Source: an uncultured Lachnospiraceae bacterium | GTDB taxonomy: Bacteria > Bacillota > Clostridia > Lachnospirales > Lachnospiraceae | Reading direction: 5' to 3' | Assembly (NCBI GenBank): GCA_947586255.1 | Contig: CANPXP010000007.1 | Location: forward strand, 27,971 to 91,970 | DNA: 64,000 bases | Shown: positions 35,164 to 43,808 of the stretch, piece by piece | Layout of the letters: each line of letters starts with the position of its first letter | How positions within the stretch are numbered: position 1 is the first letter of the stretch | Translations under genes and position numbers: made by a program | The notes under the pieces: model-generated | What the model saw: the letters and a program-made list of their open reading frames with translations, nothing else | Told to the model about the DNA's origin: nothing | Database searches by the model: none

Positions 35164-35877
35164 ATGAGTACAATATTTTGGGCTGGGGATTCCACGGTAC
35201 AGTTTAACGGAATCCTGACATTTCCGCAGACAGGTCTCGGCCAGGTGCTGCCGATGTACTTAAAGCCGGAGATCAGAGTGGAGAATCACGCGAAGAACGG
35301 GCGCAGCACGAAGAGCTTTATCGACGAATCCAGACTGGTGCCGATCTACGATCGCATCTCGGAGGGCGATTTCCTCTTCATCCAGTTCGGGCACAACGAC
35401 GAGAAAGATACGGATCCGGCGCGCTACACCGACCCGGAGACGGAGTATCGGACGAATCTCGGCAAGTTCGTCAACGTGGCCAGAGACAAGAAGGCGTATC
35501 CGGTGCTGATCACGCCGCTTGAACGGAGAAACTTCAAGCCCGACGGGCATCTGGAGGAGAGTCTGCATCTGCCCTATGTGCAGGCGATGAAGGAGACGGC
35601 GAAGGAGCTGTACGTGCCGCTCATCGATCTCTTTACCATGAGCCGTGAGAAGCTGGAGCAGGTCGGACCCGAGAACACGCTGACCTGGTACATGCATATA
35701 CCCGCAGGCATCTATCCGTACCACCCGGAAGGGCTCGACACGGACAACACCCATCTGCGCTATGAGGGCGCGGTGATCTATGCCGGCTGCATCGCGAGAG
35801 GGTTAAAGGAGCTGGGCGGTGTCTATGCGGATCTTCTGCTGGAGGATCTGTTTGCGAAGCCTTTTTACGGAATGTAA
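35164..35877 (+). CDS. Rhamnogalacturonan acetylesterase-like SGNH hydrolase (CE12)
   Basis: The protein should remove acetyl groups from pectic oligosaccharides. It has 237 residues and the SGNH blocks: GDST with the nucleophilic Ser, NHAKNGRSTKSF, QFGHND with the oxyanion Asn, and DNTHL with the Asp-His pair. This set is typical of the CE12/RhgT branch. There is no signal peptide, so it acts in the cytoplasm on imported oligosaccharides. ATG 35164 has GGAGG at 35154-35158; a TTG 12 bases upstream lies before the ribosome-binding site and is rejected. Confidence 0.9.
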   Translation: MSTIFWAGDSTVQFNGILTFPQTGLGQVLPMYLKPEIRVENHAKNGRSTKSFIDESRLVPIYDRISEGDFLFIQFGHNDEKDTDPARYTDPETEYRTNLGKFVNVARDKKAYPVLITPLERRNFKPDGHLEESLHLPYVQAMKETAKELYVPLIDLFTMSREKLEQVGPENTLTWYMHIPAGIYPYHPEGLDTDNTHLRYEGAVIYAGCIARGLKELGGVYADLLLEDLFAKPFYGM

Positions 35878-35943
35878 CGAATATGTGCAACAGCCTGTGA
35901 CCGCGCCGGACTACGCGCGGTTTTGCTGTGGAGAGGAGAAACT

Positions 35944-37506
35944 ATGGAGCGTTTGTGGAAATCTGACCTGGGGGACGGCACATACCGGAACCCCGTCCTG
36001 TATGCGGATTATTCCGATCCCGATGTGATCCGGGTGGGGGACACCTTCTATATGACGGCGTCCAGCTTTAACTATATTCCGGGGCTGCCGATCCTGACCT
36101 CGAAGGATCTGGTGAACTGGAAGCTGGAAAATTATGCCATCAGAGAGCGCATCGACTATGATGCGTATGACACGCCGCAGCACGCCAAGGGCGTCTGGGC
36201 GCCTGCGATCCGGTATCACAACGGGGAGTTCTATATTTACTACGGTATGCCGGACGAGGGAATCTTTATGGTGAAGACGAAGGAGCCTCTGGGAGAGTGG
36301 GAGAAGCCGGTGTGCGTTCTCGAAGCCAAGGGTCTGATCGATCCCTGCCCGTACTGGGAGGAGGACGGCACGGCGTACATCGTGCACGGCTACGCCAAGA
36401 GCCGCATCGGTTTCAAGAGCTGTCTCGGCATCTTCCCGATGACGGCGGACGGCACGCGGGCGACGGCGCAGGACCATATTCTGTTCAACGGCGTGGAGAC
36501 CCAGCCCACCATCGAAGGGCCGAAGGTCTATAAGCGGAACGGTTTCTATTATATCCTTGCCCCTGCGGGCGGCGTGCGGACGGGCTGGCAGACGGCGCTG
36601 CGCGCTAAGGATATTCACGGCCCGTATGAGGAGAAGATCGTCATGAAGCAGGGCGACACCGAGGTGAACGGCCCGCATCAGGGCGCGCTGATCGATACCC
36701 TGTCGGGGCAGGAGTGGTTCCTGCATTTCCAGGACAGAGGGCTCTACGGCAGGATCGCGCATCTGCAGCCCGTACACTGGGAGAACGACTGGCCGGTGAT
36801 CGGCGTGGACCCGGATGCGGAGGGCTGCGGCAGACCCTGTATTGTTCACGAGAAGCCCGATATGGGCAGGGACAGCGAGATCACCTACCTGGCGGCGTCG
36901 GACGATTTTGACGGCGGCAGACTCGGCCTGCAGTGGCAGTGGCTCGGCAACGCGAGGAAGGATTTCTTCTCGCTGACGGAGGCTCCCGGACATCTGCGGC
37001 TGTTCGCGCTGAATCCCTCGAGGGCTGAGAAGCCGATCCTGTGGGAGAATGCCAACGTGCTGACGCAGAAGCTGGTGTGCCCCTGCTTCAGGGCGGAGAC
37101 GAAGGTGCGGCTTGACGGCCTGAAGGAGAACGGGCAGGCGGGACTTGTCATGATGGGCGGACACTACGCTTATCTCGCGGCGCGTGCCGTGAACGGACAG
37201 AAAGCGCTGGTCTACGCACAGAGTTATGACGGCGAGAGCGGCATGGAGGAGGAAGTGAGAGAACTCTGCGCCCCGAAGGATATCGAAGCGGTCTGGTTCA
37301 GGGAGAGCCTGACCGGGGAGAACTTCACGATGGAGTACTCCCTGGATGGAGCGGATTATGTGAAGGTGGATACATCCTTCTTCCCCACGGACCACACCTG
37401 GGTGGGCGCGAAGATCGGCCTGTTCGCCGGAACCGCCGCGGGCGCGGCGCCGTGCGGGCACGTGGATTTTGAGTATATTCACGTGGAGAGTCTGCAGGAG
37501 GAGTAG
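35944..37506 (+). CDS. Glycoside hydrolase family 43, cytoplasmic
   Basis: The 520-residue protein has the five-bladed GH43 domain (residues about 10-310) with catalytic base Asp25 (SDPDVIRV), pKa-modulating Asp133 (LIDPCPYW) and acid Glu191 (TIEGPKVYK), then a C-terminal beta-sandwich (about 320-520) as in beta-xylosidases and arabinofuranosidases. In this locus arabinan or galactan side chains of pectin are plausible substrates. ATG 35944 follows GAGAGGAG. There is no signal peptide. The ankyrin-GH43 gene starts five bases after its stop. Confidence 0.9.
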   Translation: MERLWKSDLGDGTYRNPVLYADYSDPDVIRVGDTFYMTASSFNYIPGLPILTSKDLVNWKLENYAIRERIDYDAYDTPQHAKGVWAPAIRYHNGEFYIYYGMPDEGIFMVKTKEPLGEWEKPVCVLEAKGLIDPCPYWEEDGTAYIVHGYAKSRIGFKSCLGIFPMTADGTRATAQDHILFNGVETQPTIEGPKVYKRNGFYYILAPAGGVRTGWQTALRAKDIHGPYEEKIVMKQGDTEVNGPHQGALIDTLSGQEWFLHFQDRGLYGRIAHLQPVHWENDWPVIGVDPDAEGCGRPCIVHEKPDMGRDSEITYLAASDDFDGGRLGLQWQWLGNARKDFFSLTEAPGHLRLFALNPSRAEKPILWENANVLTQKLVCPCFRAETKVRLDGLKENGQAGLVMMGGHYAYLAARAVNGQKALVYAQSYDGESGMEEEVRELCAPKDIEAVWFRESLTGENFTMEYSLDGADYVKVDTSFFPTDHTWVGAKIGLFAGTAAGAAPCGHVDFEYIHVESLQEE

Positions 37507-37511
37507 AACCG

Positions 37512-39458
37512 ATGACGATTTGGGATGCGGTAAAACAGCAGAATACGGACGAGGTGAGGCGGATCCTGACGGAGACGCCTTCCGTCATAGATGAGACGGA
37601 TTCTGACGGAACGCCCGTGTGGTTTCTGGCGGCGAAGAGCGGAAATCTGGAGCTGGTGCGGTATATCGTGGAGTATTCCAGAGCCAGCATGAACACGGTG
37701 GACGCGAAGAACAGAAATATTCTCCACTATGGGGCGATGTCGGGCGCTGTGCCGCTGTGCCGCTATCTGGTGGAAAAGGTCGGCATGGATATTCTGAGCG
37801 GCGACCGCGATCTGGTGACGCCCTATCAGATTGCCAGCGAGGGAGGACACAGGGAGCTTGCGGCCTATTTTGAGGAAAAGGTGGGCGCGCCCTACGAGGA
37901 GATGTACCACAATCCCGTCAGGCGGGGCATGTTCCCCGACCCTTCCATCGTGCGGGTGGGAGAGGACTACTACATGGTCAACTCCAGCTTTATCTTTTTC
38001 CCGTGTATTCCGATCTCGCACTCGAGAGATCTGGTGCACTGGGAGATCATCGGCCATGCGATCACCAATCCGGCGTGGTCGAAACTGGGCGGGCTGGAGG
38101 GCGGCCGGGGCTACTGGGCGCCGGATATCTCCTACGACAACGGCACCTTCTATATCACGGCGACCTATCGGCTGAACGACACGGGCACGGTCTATCGCAG
38201 ACAGATCGTCATCTCCTCGGACAGACCGGAAGGCCCGTACAGCGAGCCGGCTTACATCGAGGAGGACGGCATCGATCCGTCCATCTTCCACGACGACGAC
38301 GGCAGACACTACATGCTCTTAAACCGGGGCGCGCGGATCTTCGAGCTGTCCTCCGATTGCAAAAGGCAGATCTCCGAGGCGCGGCTTCTCTACTACGGCG
38401 CTCAGAAGCGCGCGCCGGAAGGGCCGCATCTTCTGCACAAGGACGGCTGGTATTATCTCTTCTTAGCCGAGGGAGGCACGGGCGTGGGGCACCGCATCAG
38501 CGTGGCCAGGAGCAGGACGCTGTTCGGGGATTACGAGCCCTGTCCTTATAATCCGATTATGCGGCAGGAGGACGAGAACGCCGGCATCTGGCGCTGCGGC
38601 CACGGTAAGCCGGTACAGACGCCGGCGGGAGACTGGTACATGGTTTATCTGTGCGGCAGGAAGCTGTGGCGGGAGGCGGAGACGGGACCTGCCGTGTGCA
38701 GTATGCTCGGCAGGGAGACGGCGCTGGATCCGATCCGCTGGACGCCGGACGGCTGGCCCATTGTGAATGAGCGGAAAGGGCCAGGCGTGCTGCAGAAGAG
38801 ACCGCCGCTTCCTCTCTATACGCCGAAGGAGGCGTACGGTATGCAGTGGATCAGCCCGAGAGAGCCCGACCCGGACGGCGTGCGGATCGAGGGAAACCGC
38901 TTTGTTTTACAGGGAAGTAGAGCGCCGCTGGCCGATGTGGCGGCCCGCAACCTCTGCCTGCGGCGGCAGTCGGATTTCGCTTTCGAGGCTGGGGTGAAGC
39001 TGTGTATGCCGCGGCTTTCGGACGGGCAGGAGGCGGGGATCATCTGCTATTATGACGAGAACAGCTGGGTGAGCTATGCCCTCGGCAGAGACGGAGAGGG
39101 GCTGTTTCTGCAGGCGAAGGAGCACATCGGCAAAGAGACGCTGGCGCATGAGAAGACCTGGCTGCCGAGAGAGGCGGAAGATATCGCCGCGGCCGCAGGA
39201 GACGGTGCGGAGCGGGCGGAAGCAGGGCGGCCGTTCATCGAGTTCGGCGTCAGGACGAGAGGTCTGGAGAGACAGTTCTTTGCGGCGCTGGGGAATTTTC
39301 GGTGCGAGAGCGGGACGCTTGCGGACGTCTATTATCTGTGCGACGAGGGCGTTTCCATGGGCAAGCGGTTCACGGGAGCCATGGTCGGCATGTACGCTTA
39401 TGCGGGGGAGAGCGGGCTGACCGTCACGTTTGAGGATTTTGTATATAAGGGGAACTGA
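37512..39458 (+). CDS. Ankyrin-repeat and GH43 fusion protein
   Basis: Residues 1-125 contain about three to four ankyrin-type helices (TPVWFLAAKSGNLELVRYIV, NILHYGAMSGAVPLCRYLV, TPYQIASEGGHRELAAYF). They run directly into a GH43 domain (about 133-440) with catalytic Asp143 (FPDPSIVRV), Asp255 (GIDPSIF) and Glu303 (APEGPHLL), then a C-terminal beta-sandwich (about 460-648). No stop, start or ribosome-binding site separates the parts. It is cytoplasmic by lack of a signal peptide. The enzyme part probably trims arabinose or xylose from pectic oligosaccharides. The ankyrin part suggests protein docking. It overlaps the MATE gene by one base (TGATG). Confidence 0.9.
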   Translation: MTIWDAVKQQNTDEVRRILTETPSVIDETDSDGTPVWFLAAKSGNLELVRYIVEYSRASMNTVDAKNRNILHYGAMSGAVPLCRYLVEKVGMDILSGDRDLVTPYQIASEGGHRELAAYFEEKVGAPYEEMYHNPVRRGMFPDPSIVRVGEDYYMVNSSFIFFPCIPISHSRDLVHWEIIGHAITNPAWSKLGGLEGGRGYWAPDISYDNGTFYITATYRLNDTGTVYRRQIVISSDRPEGPYSEPAYIEEDGIDPSIFHDDDGRHYMLLNRGARIFELSSDCKRQISEARLLYYGAQKRAPEGPHLLHKDGWYYLFLAEGGTGVGHRISVARSRTLFGDYEPCPYNPIMRQEDENAGIWRCGHGKPVQTPAGDWYMVYLCGRKLWREAETGPAVCSMLGRETALDPIRWTPDGWPIVNERKGPGVLQKRPPLPLYTPKEAYGMQWISPREPDPDGVRIEGNRFVLQGSRAPLADVAARNLCLRRQSDFAFEAGVKLCMPRLSDGQEAGIICYYDENSWVSYALGRDGEGLFLQAKEHIGKETLAHEKTWLPREAEDIAAAAGDGAERAEAGRPFIEFGVRTRGLERQFFAALGNFRCESGTLADVYYLCDEGVSMGKRFTGAMVGMYAYAGESGLTVTFEDFVYKGN

Positions 39459-40873
39459 TGAACAGACTGATGAACGGCATATCCAAACTGGATAAGCACA
39501 AGAACAGCGAACGAAACAGAGAAGAGATACTGAGCGGCAGTATGATGAAGGCGATACTCGCGCTGGCGATTCCGGTGATCATCAACAGCTTCTTGCAGAC
39601 GATGTACAACCTGACGGACACGTACTGGCTCGGCACGTTGGGGACGGAAGAGCTGGCGGCGATCAACCTGATCACGCCGGTGCAGAATATCGTGGTGAAC
39701 TTCGGCTCCGGGATTACGGTGGCGGGTTCTGTCCTGATCGCGCAGTACATCGGGGCGGGCAAAAGGGAGGACGCGCGGTCCATGGCGAATCAGATTTTCG
39801 CCTGCGCCGTGCTGTTCGCGGTTTTCTGCGCGCTCGCCTGTAATCTCACGACGCCGGCCATCGTCACCTGGTTGGGCGCTTCCGGCGATACTTGGACATA
39901 CAGCAGAATCTATATGCAGCTTGTGATTCTGGATATGCCCTTCTTGTACACGGTCAATATCTACGCGGCCATTCATCAGGCGCAGGGCGACACGGTGCGG
40001 CCGATGCTGTTAAATCTGCTCGGCATCACGGTCAACATGATACTGGATCCGCTTTTTATGGTGGGATTCCGCTGGGGCGTGGCGGGCGCGGCGCTGGCGA
40101 CGGTCATGGCGAAGGCGGTCCCGGCCGTGATTGCGTTTGTGCTGCTGCACGCGCAGACGGCGCCGATTCGCCTGGAACTTAAGAAGTTAAAATTTGAAAA
40201 AGATAAACTGAAGAGCATCGTGGTCATTGGCCTGCCTACGGCCATCGGCGGCAGTACGATGCAGTTCGGCTTCCTGCTCATGAGCAAGAGCGTCTTCAAG
40301 TACGGCACGCAGGCGATGGCGGCCTACGGCATCGGCAATAAGGTGAACGGCCTGATCTCGCTGCCCTCCAACGGCATCGGCTCGGCGGTGGCGACGATCG
40401 TGGGCCAGAACGTGGGAGCGGGACAGCTGGAGCGGGCGCGGGAGGGCTATAAACTCTCCATGAAAATGATCATCGTCTTTCTCTTCGTCGGCGGCATGAT
40501 CCTGTCGCGCATGCCGATCTCCACGGCGATCGTGCGCATCTTCTCGGAGGACGAGGAAGTGGTCGCGATGGCGGCGCAGTTTTTGAGTATCATGGCTTTC
40601 TGGGTGTTTACGAACGGCGTCTACAATTCGACGATGGGACTTTTCCAGGGGTGCGGCCACACGGAAGTCACAATGCTCGTGGACGTCTCGCGGCTCTGGG
40701 TATTCCGCTTCGCGACGCTGTATGTGTGCGAGAAGCTGCTGCACATGGGCGTGCAGAGTATCTGGTATTCCGTGGTGGTCAGCAACGGCATATCGGCGGT
40801 GCTTTTGTACCTGGTTTATCTGACCGGCTACTGGAAGAAGGAGCGGATCAGGCAGAAACCGAAGACGGCGTGA
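39458..40873 (+). CDS. MATE-family transporter in the pectin locus
   Basis: This 471-residue, 12-helix MATE protein starts inside the stop of the ankyrin-GH43 gene. Conserved segments include AIPVIINSFLQTMYNLTDTYWLG and GLPTAIGGSTMQFGF. It might export a sugar by-product or an aromatic ester released from pectin, but no substrate can be read from the sequence. It ends the GH43 operon before a strong bidirectional terminator. Confidence 0.88.
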   Translation: MNRLMNGISKLDKHKNSERNREEILSGSMMKAILALAIPVIINSFLQTMYNLTDTYWLGTLGTEELAAINLITPVQNIVVNFGSGITVAGSVLIAQYIGAGKREDARSMANQIFACAVLFAVFCALACNLTTPAIVTWLGASGDTWTYSRIYMQLVILDMPFLYTVNIYAAIHQAQGDTVRPMLLNLLGITVNMILDPLFMVGFRWGVAGAALATVMAKAVPAVIAFVLLHAQTAPIRLELKKLKFEKDKLKSIVVIGLPTAIGGSTMQFGFLLMSKSVFKYGTQAMAAYGIGNKVNGLISLPSNGIGSAVATIVGQNVGAGQLERAREGYKLSMKMIIVFLFVGGMILSRMPISTAIVRIFSEDEEVVAMAAQFLSIMAFWVFTNGVYNSTMGLFQGCGHTEVTMLVDVSRLWVFRFATLYVCEKLLHMGVQSIWYSVVVSNGISAVLLYLVYLTGYWKKERIRQKPKTA

Positions 40874-40939
40874 CGGCGCGGGCTTCTCCGCACCGGCCAG
40901 AGAAAGGTCACAGAGAAAGAGCAGAGAAAAGTCAGAGAA

Positions 40940-40971
40940 AAAGAGCGGGCTCACACGGAACCCGCTCTTTT
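40940..40971. terminator. Bidirectional terminator between the MATE gene and uxaC
   Basis: A 10-bp stem AAAGAGCGGG/CCCGCTCTTT has a T run on both strands, so it can end the plus-strand MATE transcript and the minus-strand uxaC transcript. Confidence 0.85.
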
Positions 40972-40986
40972 GTGTTATTTACGCGT

Positions 40987-41015
40987 GCAACTCGCAAAGC
41001 GTGTTTCAACTCGTT
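40987..41015 (+). repeat. Dispersed intergenic repeat, copy 2
   Basis: Matches 24 of 29 positions of the stretch at 35104-35132, again just after a terminator. Confidence 0.6.
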
Positions 41016-41041
41016 ATCCGCCCTTGCGACGGAGAAAGTTC

Positions 41042-42448
41042 TTATAAGTTGAAGCCAAAATACCGCACCGCGTTGTAGTAGGAGATGCCCTTGACGATCT
41101 CGGAGAGAATCTCCTCGTCGTACGGGAATTCGCCGTTCTCCACCAGTTCGCCGATCAGATCACAGAGGATGCGGCGGAAGTACTCATGCCGTGTGTAGGA
41201 CAGGAAGCTGCGGGAGTCTGTCAGCATGCCGACGAAGCCGGACAGGTTCCCCAGATTCGCGAGGGAGAGCATCTGATTTCTCATGCCGATCTTGTGATCG
41301 TTGAACCACCATGCGCTGCCCTGCTGGATCTTGGCGACCGCGGTGGAATCCTGGAAGCAGCCGAGGATTGTGCCGATGGATTCGTTGTCGTTGGGATTTA
41401 AGCTGTACAGAATCGTCTTGGGCAGCTCGTTCGTCTCGATCAGGGCGTTCAGGAAGTCCGCCATCTGTGCGGACGGCGCGTAGTTGTTGATGCAGTCGTA
41501 TCCCGTGTCGGGGCCCAGCTTGTCGTACATCAGCCGGTTGTTGTCGCGCTTGCAGCCGTAGTGGAGCTGCATCACCCAGTTGCGCCTGCTGTACTCGCGT
41601 CCCACGAAGAGCATGAACGCCGTCTTGAACTGTAATTCTTCCTCGCGGCTGACCGGGCTGCCGGACAGGCGCTTGCGGAAGATCGCCTCGATCTCCTCGT
41701 CCGTCGCGGGAGCGTACATCACGTACTCGAGCGCATGGTCGGACACGCTGCACTTTCTGGAGGCGAAGAAGTCCATTCTGACCTGTAGCGCCTTCTTCAG
41801 GTCGGCGAAGGAAGAGACAGACACGCCGCTCACATCGGAGAGCGTCTTCAGGTAATCGAGGTATTCGGGCTTCTCGATGTTCATCGCCTTGTCGGGGCGC
41901 CATGCGGGAAGCACCTGCACGTCGAAGCTGTCGTCCGCCGCGATGGCGTCGTGCCATTCCAGGGAATCCACGGGATCGTCCGTCGTGCAGATCAGGGTGA
42001 CGTTGGACTGCTTAATCAGGCTGCGCACGCTCATGGAAGGCTCGGCCAGCTTGGCGTTGCACAGATTCCAGACCTCCTCGGCGGTGTTCTTGTTCAGCGT
42101 GCCGTGATAGCCGAAGTAGCGCTGCAGCTCCAGATGACTCCAGTGGAAGAGCGGGTTGCCGATGGCCTTGCCCAGCACCTCGGCCCACTTGAAGAATTTC
42201 TCCTTGTCGGAGGCGTCGCCGGTGATGAAGTGCTCGTCCACGCCGCAGGAGCGCATGAAGCGCCATTTGTAGTGGTCGCCGCCCAGCCATACCTGGGTGA
42301 TGTTGTCGAATTTTCTGTCCTGCGCGATCTCCTTCGGATTGATGTGGCAGTGATAGTCCAGCACGGGAGTCTTCTCCGCATACTCGTGGAAAAGCTTCTG
42401 CGCGGTGGGGGTGGAGAGAAGGAAGTTCTCGTCCATAAATGCTTTCAT
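41042..42448 (-). CDS. uxaC: Glucuronate (uronate) isomerase
   Basis: UxaC interconverts D-galacturonate and tagaturonate (or glucuronate and fructuronate), the first step of hexuronate catabolism. The 468-residue protein has the family start FMDENFLLSTPTAQKLFHEYA, the metal-site motif DYHCHINPKEIA and VWLGGDHYKWR, a full-length match to family members. AAGGAGGT precedes the start. It lies 46 bases downstream of the LacI-type regulator on the same strand, so both probably share a transcript. Confidence 0.95.
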   Translation of the reverse strand: MKAFMDENFLLSTPTAQKLFHEYAEKTPVLDYHCHINPKEIAQDRKFDNITQVWLGGDHYKWRFMRSCGVDEHFITGDASDKEKFFKWAEVLGKAIGNPLFHWSHLELQRYFGYHGTLNKNTAEEVWNLCNAKLAEPSMSVRSLIKQSNVTLICTTDDPVDSLEWHDAIAADDSFDVQVLPAWRPDKAMNIEKPEYLDYLKTLSDVSGVSVSSFADLKKALQVRMDFFASRKCSVSDHALEYVMYAPATDEEIEAIFRKRLSGSPVSREEELQFKTAFMLFVGREYSRRNWVMQLHYGCKRDNNRLMYDKLGPDTGYDCINNYAPSAQMADFLNALIETNELPKTILYSLNPNDNESIGTILGCFQDSTAVAKIQQGSAWWFNDHKIGMRNQMLSLANLGNLSGFVGMLTDSRSFLSYTRHEYFRRILCDLIGELVENGEFPYDEEILSEIVKGISYYNAVRYFGFNL

Positions 42449-42494
42449 AAGATAAATACCTCCTTATAATGAATTATTTTATTGCATATATTTG

Positions 42495-43538
42495 CTATCT
42501 GCCGTCCGCCGCGTCCAGCGGTCCGGGGGAGAGCCTGGTCGTCTCTTTCTCGACCAGCTCGCCGGAATAGATGATCTTCGGCGGCATCTTCTCGCCGCTC
42601 AGAACGCCGATGCACGTCTTCGTCAGCTGATAGCACAGGGTTTCCAACTGATTGTCGATGGAGGTGATCTCCGGATTGCTGCAGGTGGTGAGCAGGGAGT
42701 TGTTGTAGCCGATGACGGACAGTTCCTCCGGGATGGCGATGCCATTCAGCTTCGCGTACTTGACCGCGCCGGCGGCCAACATATCCTCCGAGGCGAGGAC
42801 GGCGTGGAAGACCAGCCCCTGCTTTCGCAGGCCGCAGAGGAAACGGCACACGCCGTCGATGTCCTCGCGGGATCCGTCGTAGAACTGCATCAGGTCGTCA
42901 GCGACGGGAATCTCCCGCATACGGCAGGCCGACCGGTAGCCGTCCAGCTTCCGCAGGCCGCTGTAGGAATGAGAGTTGTACAGATAGAGAATATCCGTGA
43001 CGCCGCTGTCGATCAGGGCCAGGGACGCCTCCTGCATCGCCTTGAAATCGTCGCACATGGCGCAGAACACATTGGGGCAGTCCATGTCCGCGTTGAGCAG
43101 AAAGAGAGGAATCCGGCCGGCCGCGTTCATGATGTAGCCGTTGCCCTCGCGATCCGCCTCGATGTAGTTGGAGCCCACCAGAATGACCGCGTCCACGCGC
43201 TGGTTGAGCATCAGGGCAAGAGCGGCCTCCTTGTCGCCGTGATCGTAGCCGGAGCAGGTCAGAATACAGTTGTATCCGTTCTTGCGCAGACTGCCTTCGA
43301 TGTAGTATACGGCTTTGGCGAGATAGAGGTCGGAACTGTCGGCGCAGATGATTCCTATGGAGTTCATGGTGTCCAGGCCGAGTCCCCGGGCGAACGCGTT
43401 GGGCGTGTAGCCGTAGCGGTCGATGACTTCCATCACCTTCCTGCGCGTGGAGGGCTTCACGTTCGGACTGCCGTTCAGAACACGGGAAACGGTCGCTATG
43501 GACACGCCTGCCTGCTTGGAAATATCGTAAATATTCAA
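42495..43538 (-). CDS. LacI-family transcriptional regulator of hexuronate/pectin genes
   Basis: The 347-residue protein has an N-terminal helix-turn-helix and hinge (IYDISKQAGVSIATVSRVLNG, RGLG) and a periplasmic-binding-protein-like effector domain. It is the only dedicated DNA-binding regulator in the 31-59 kb locus. The operators at 31227, 31368 and 43750 share a LacI-type palindrome, making it the likely binder. The effector is probably a uronate intermediate such as tagaturonate or KDG, by analogy. Its own promoter carries a cre-like palindrome. Confidence 0.92.
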   Translation of the reverse strand: MNIYDISKQAGVSIATVSRVLNGSPNVKPSTRRKVMEVIDRYGYTPNAFARGLGLDTMNSIGIICADSSDLYLAKAVYYIEGSLRKNGYNCILTCSGYDHGDKEAALALMLNQRVDAVILVGSNYIEADREGNGYIMNAAGRIPLFLLNADMDCPNVFCAMCDDFKAMQEASLALIDSGVTDILYLYNSHSYSGLRKLDGYRSACRMREIPVADDLMQFYDGSREDIDGVCRFLCGLRKQGLVFHAVLASEDMLAAGAVKYAKLNGIAIPEELSVIGYNNSLLTTCSNPEITSIDNQLETLCYQLTKTCIGVLSGEKMPPKIIYSGELVEKETTRLSPGPLDAADGR

Positions 43539-43576
43539 CGCTGGTAACTCCTTTGTTCAGGCCGTGCCTGGCGTTA

Positions 43577-43590
43577 TGAAAACGTTTACA
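43577..43590. promoter_or_regulatory. Perfect cre-like palindrome before the LacI-type gene
   Basis: TGAAAACGTTTACA fits the CcpA cre consensus TGWAANCGNTNWCA at every position. It lies just downstream of the minus-strand -10, so it could mediate catabolite repression or autoregulation of the regulator-uxaC transcript. Confidence 0.7.
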
Positions 43591-43604
43591 TGATAAGCAA
43601 ATTT

Positions 43605-43633
43605 ATTATACAATAGGCAAAATAGATTTACAA
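43605..43633 (-). promoter_or_regulatory. Promoter of the LacI-type gene and uxaC
   Basis: On the minus strand TTGTAA (43633-43628), 17 bases, TATAAT (43610-43605). Confidence 0.7.
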
Positions 43634-43714
43634 TATTTTTTCCGCAAAAAAAGAGTGGAGAAAATATGGCCGGAAAGCTGTGAAAATCGACGGTTAAAAT
43701 AAATGAAAACAAGG

Positions 43715-43743
43715 TTGACTTATACCATTGTTGGTTGTAAAAT
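43715..43743 (+). promoter_or_regulatory. Promoter of the uxaB-uxaA operon
   Basis: TTGACT (43715-43720), 17 bases, TAAAAT (43738-43743). Confidence 0.7.
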
Positions 43744-43749
43744 TTAATT

Positions 43750-43763
43750 TGTAAGCCCTTACA
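43750..43763. promoter_or_regulatory. LacI-type operator at the uxaB start point
   Basis: TGTAAGCCCTTACA shares both half-sites with operator 1 of the importer and overlaps the predicted transcription start. Confidence 0.7.
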
Positions 43764-43808
43764 CAATTTTGCGTTTTTTGGTAATAAAATAACACAGATG
43801 GAGGGCTT

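Noticed and set aside
35911..37482. A 523-codon minus-strand ORF opposite the first GH43 gene
   Set aside because: The plus strand has GH43 catalytic motifs and a ribosome-binding site; the antisense product has none.
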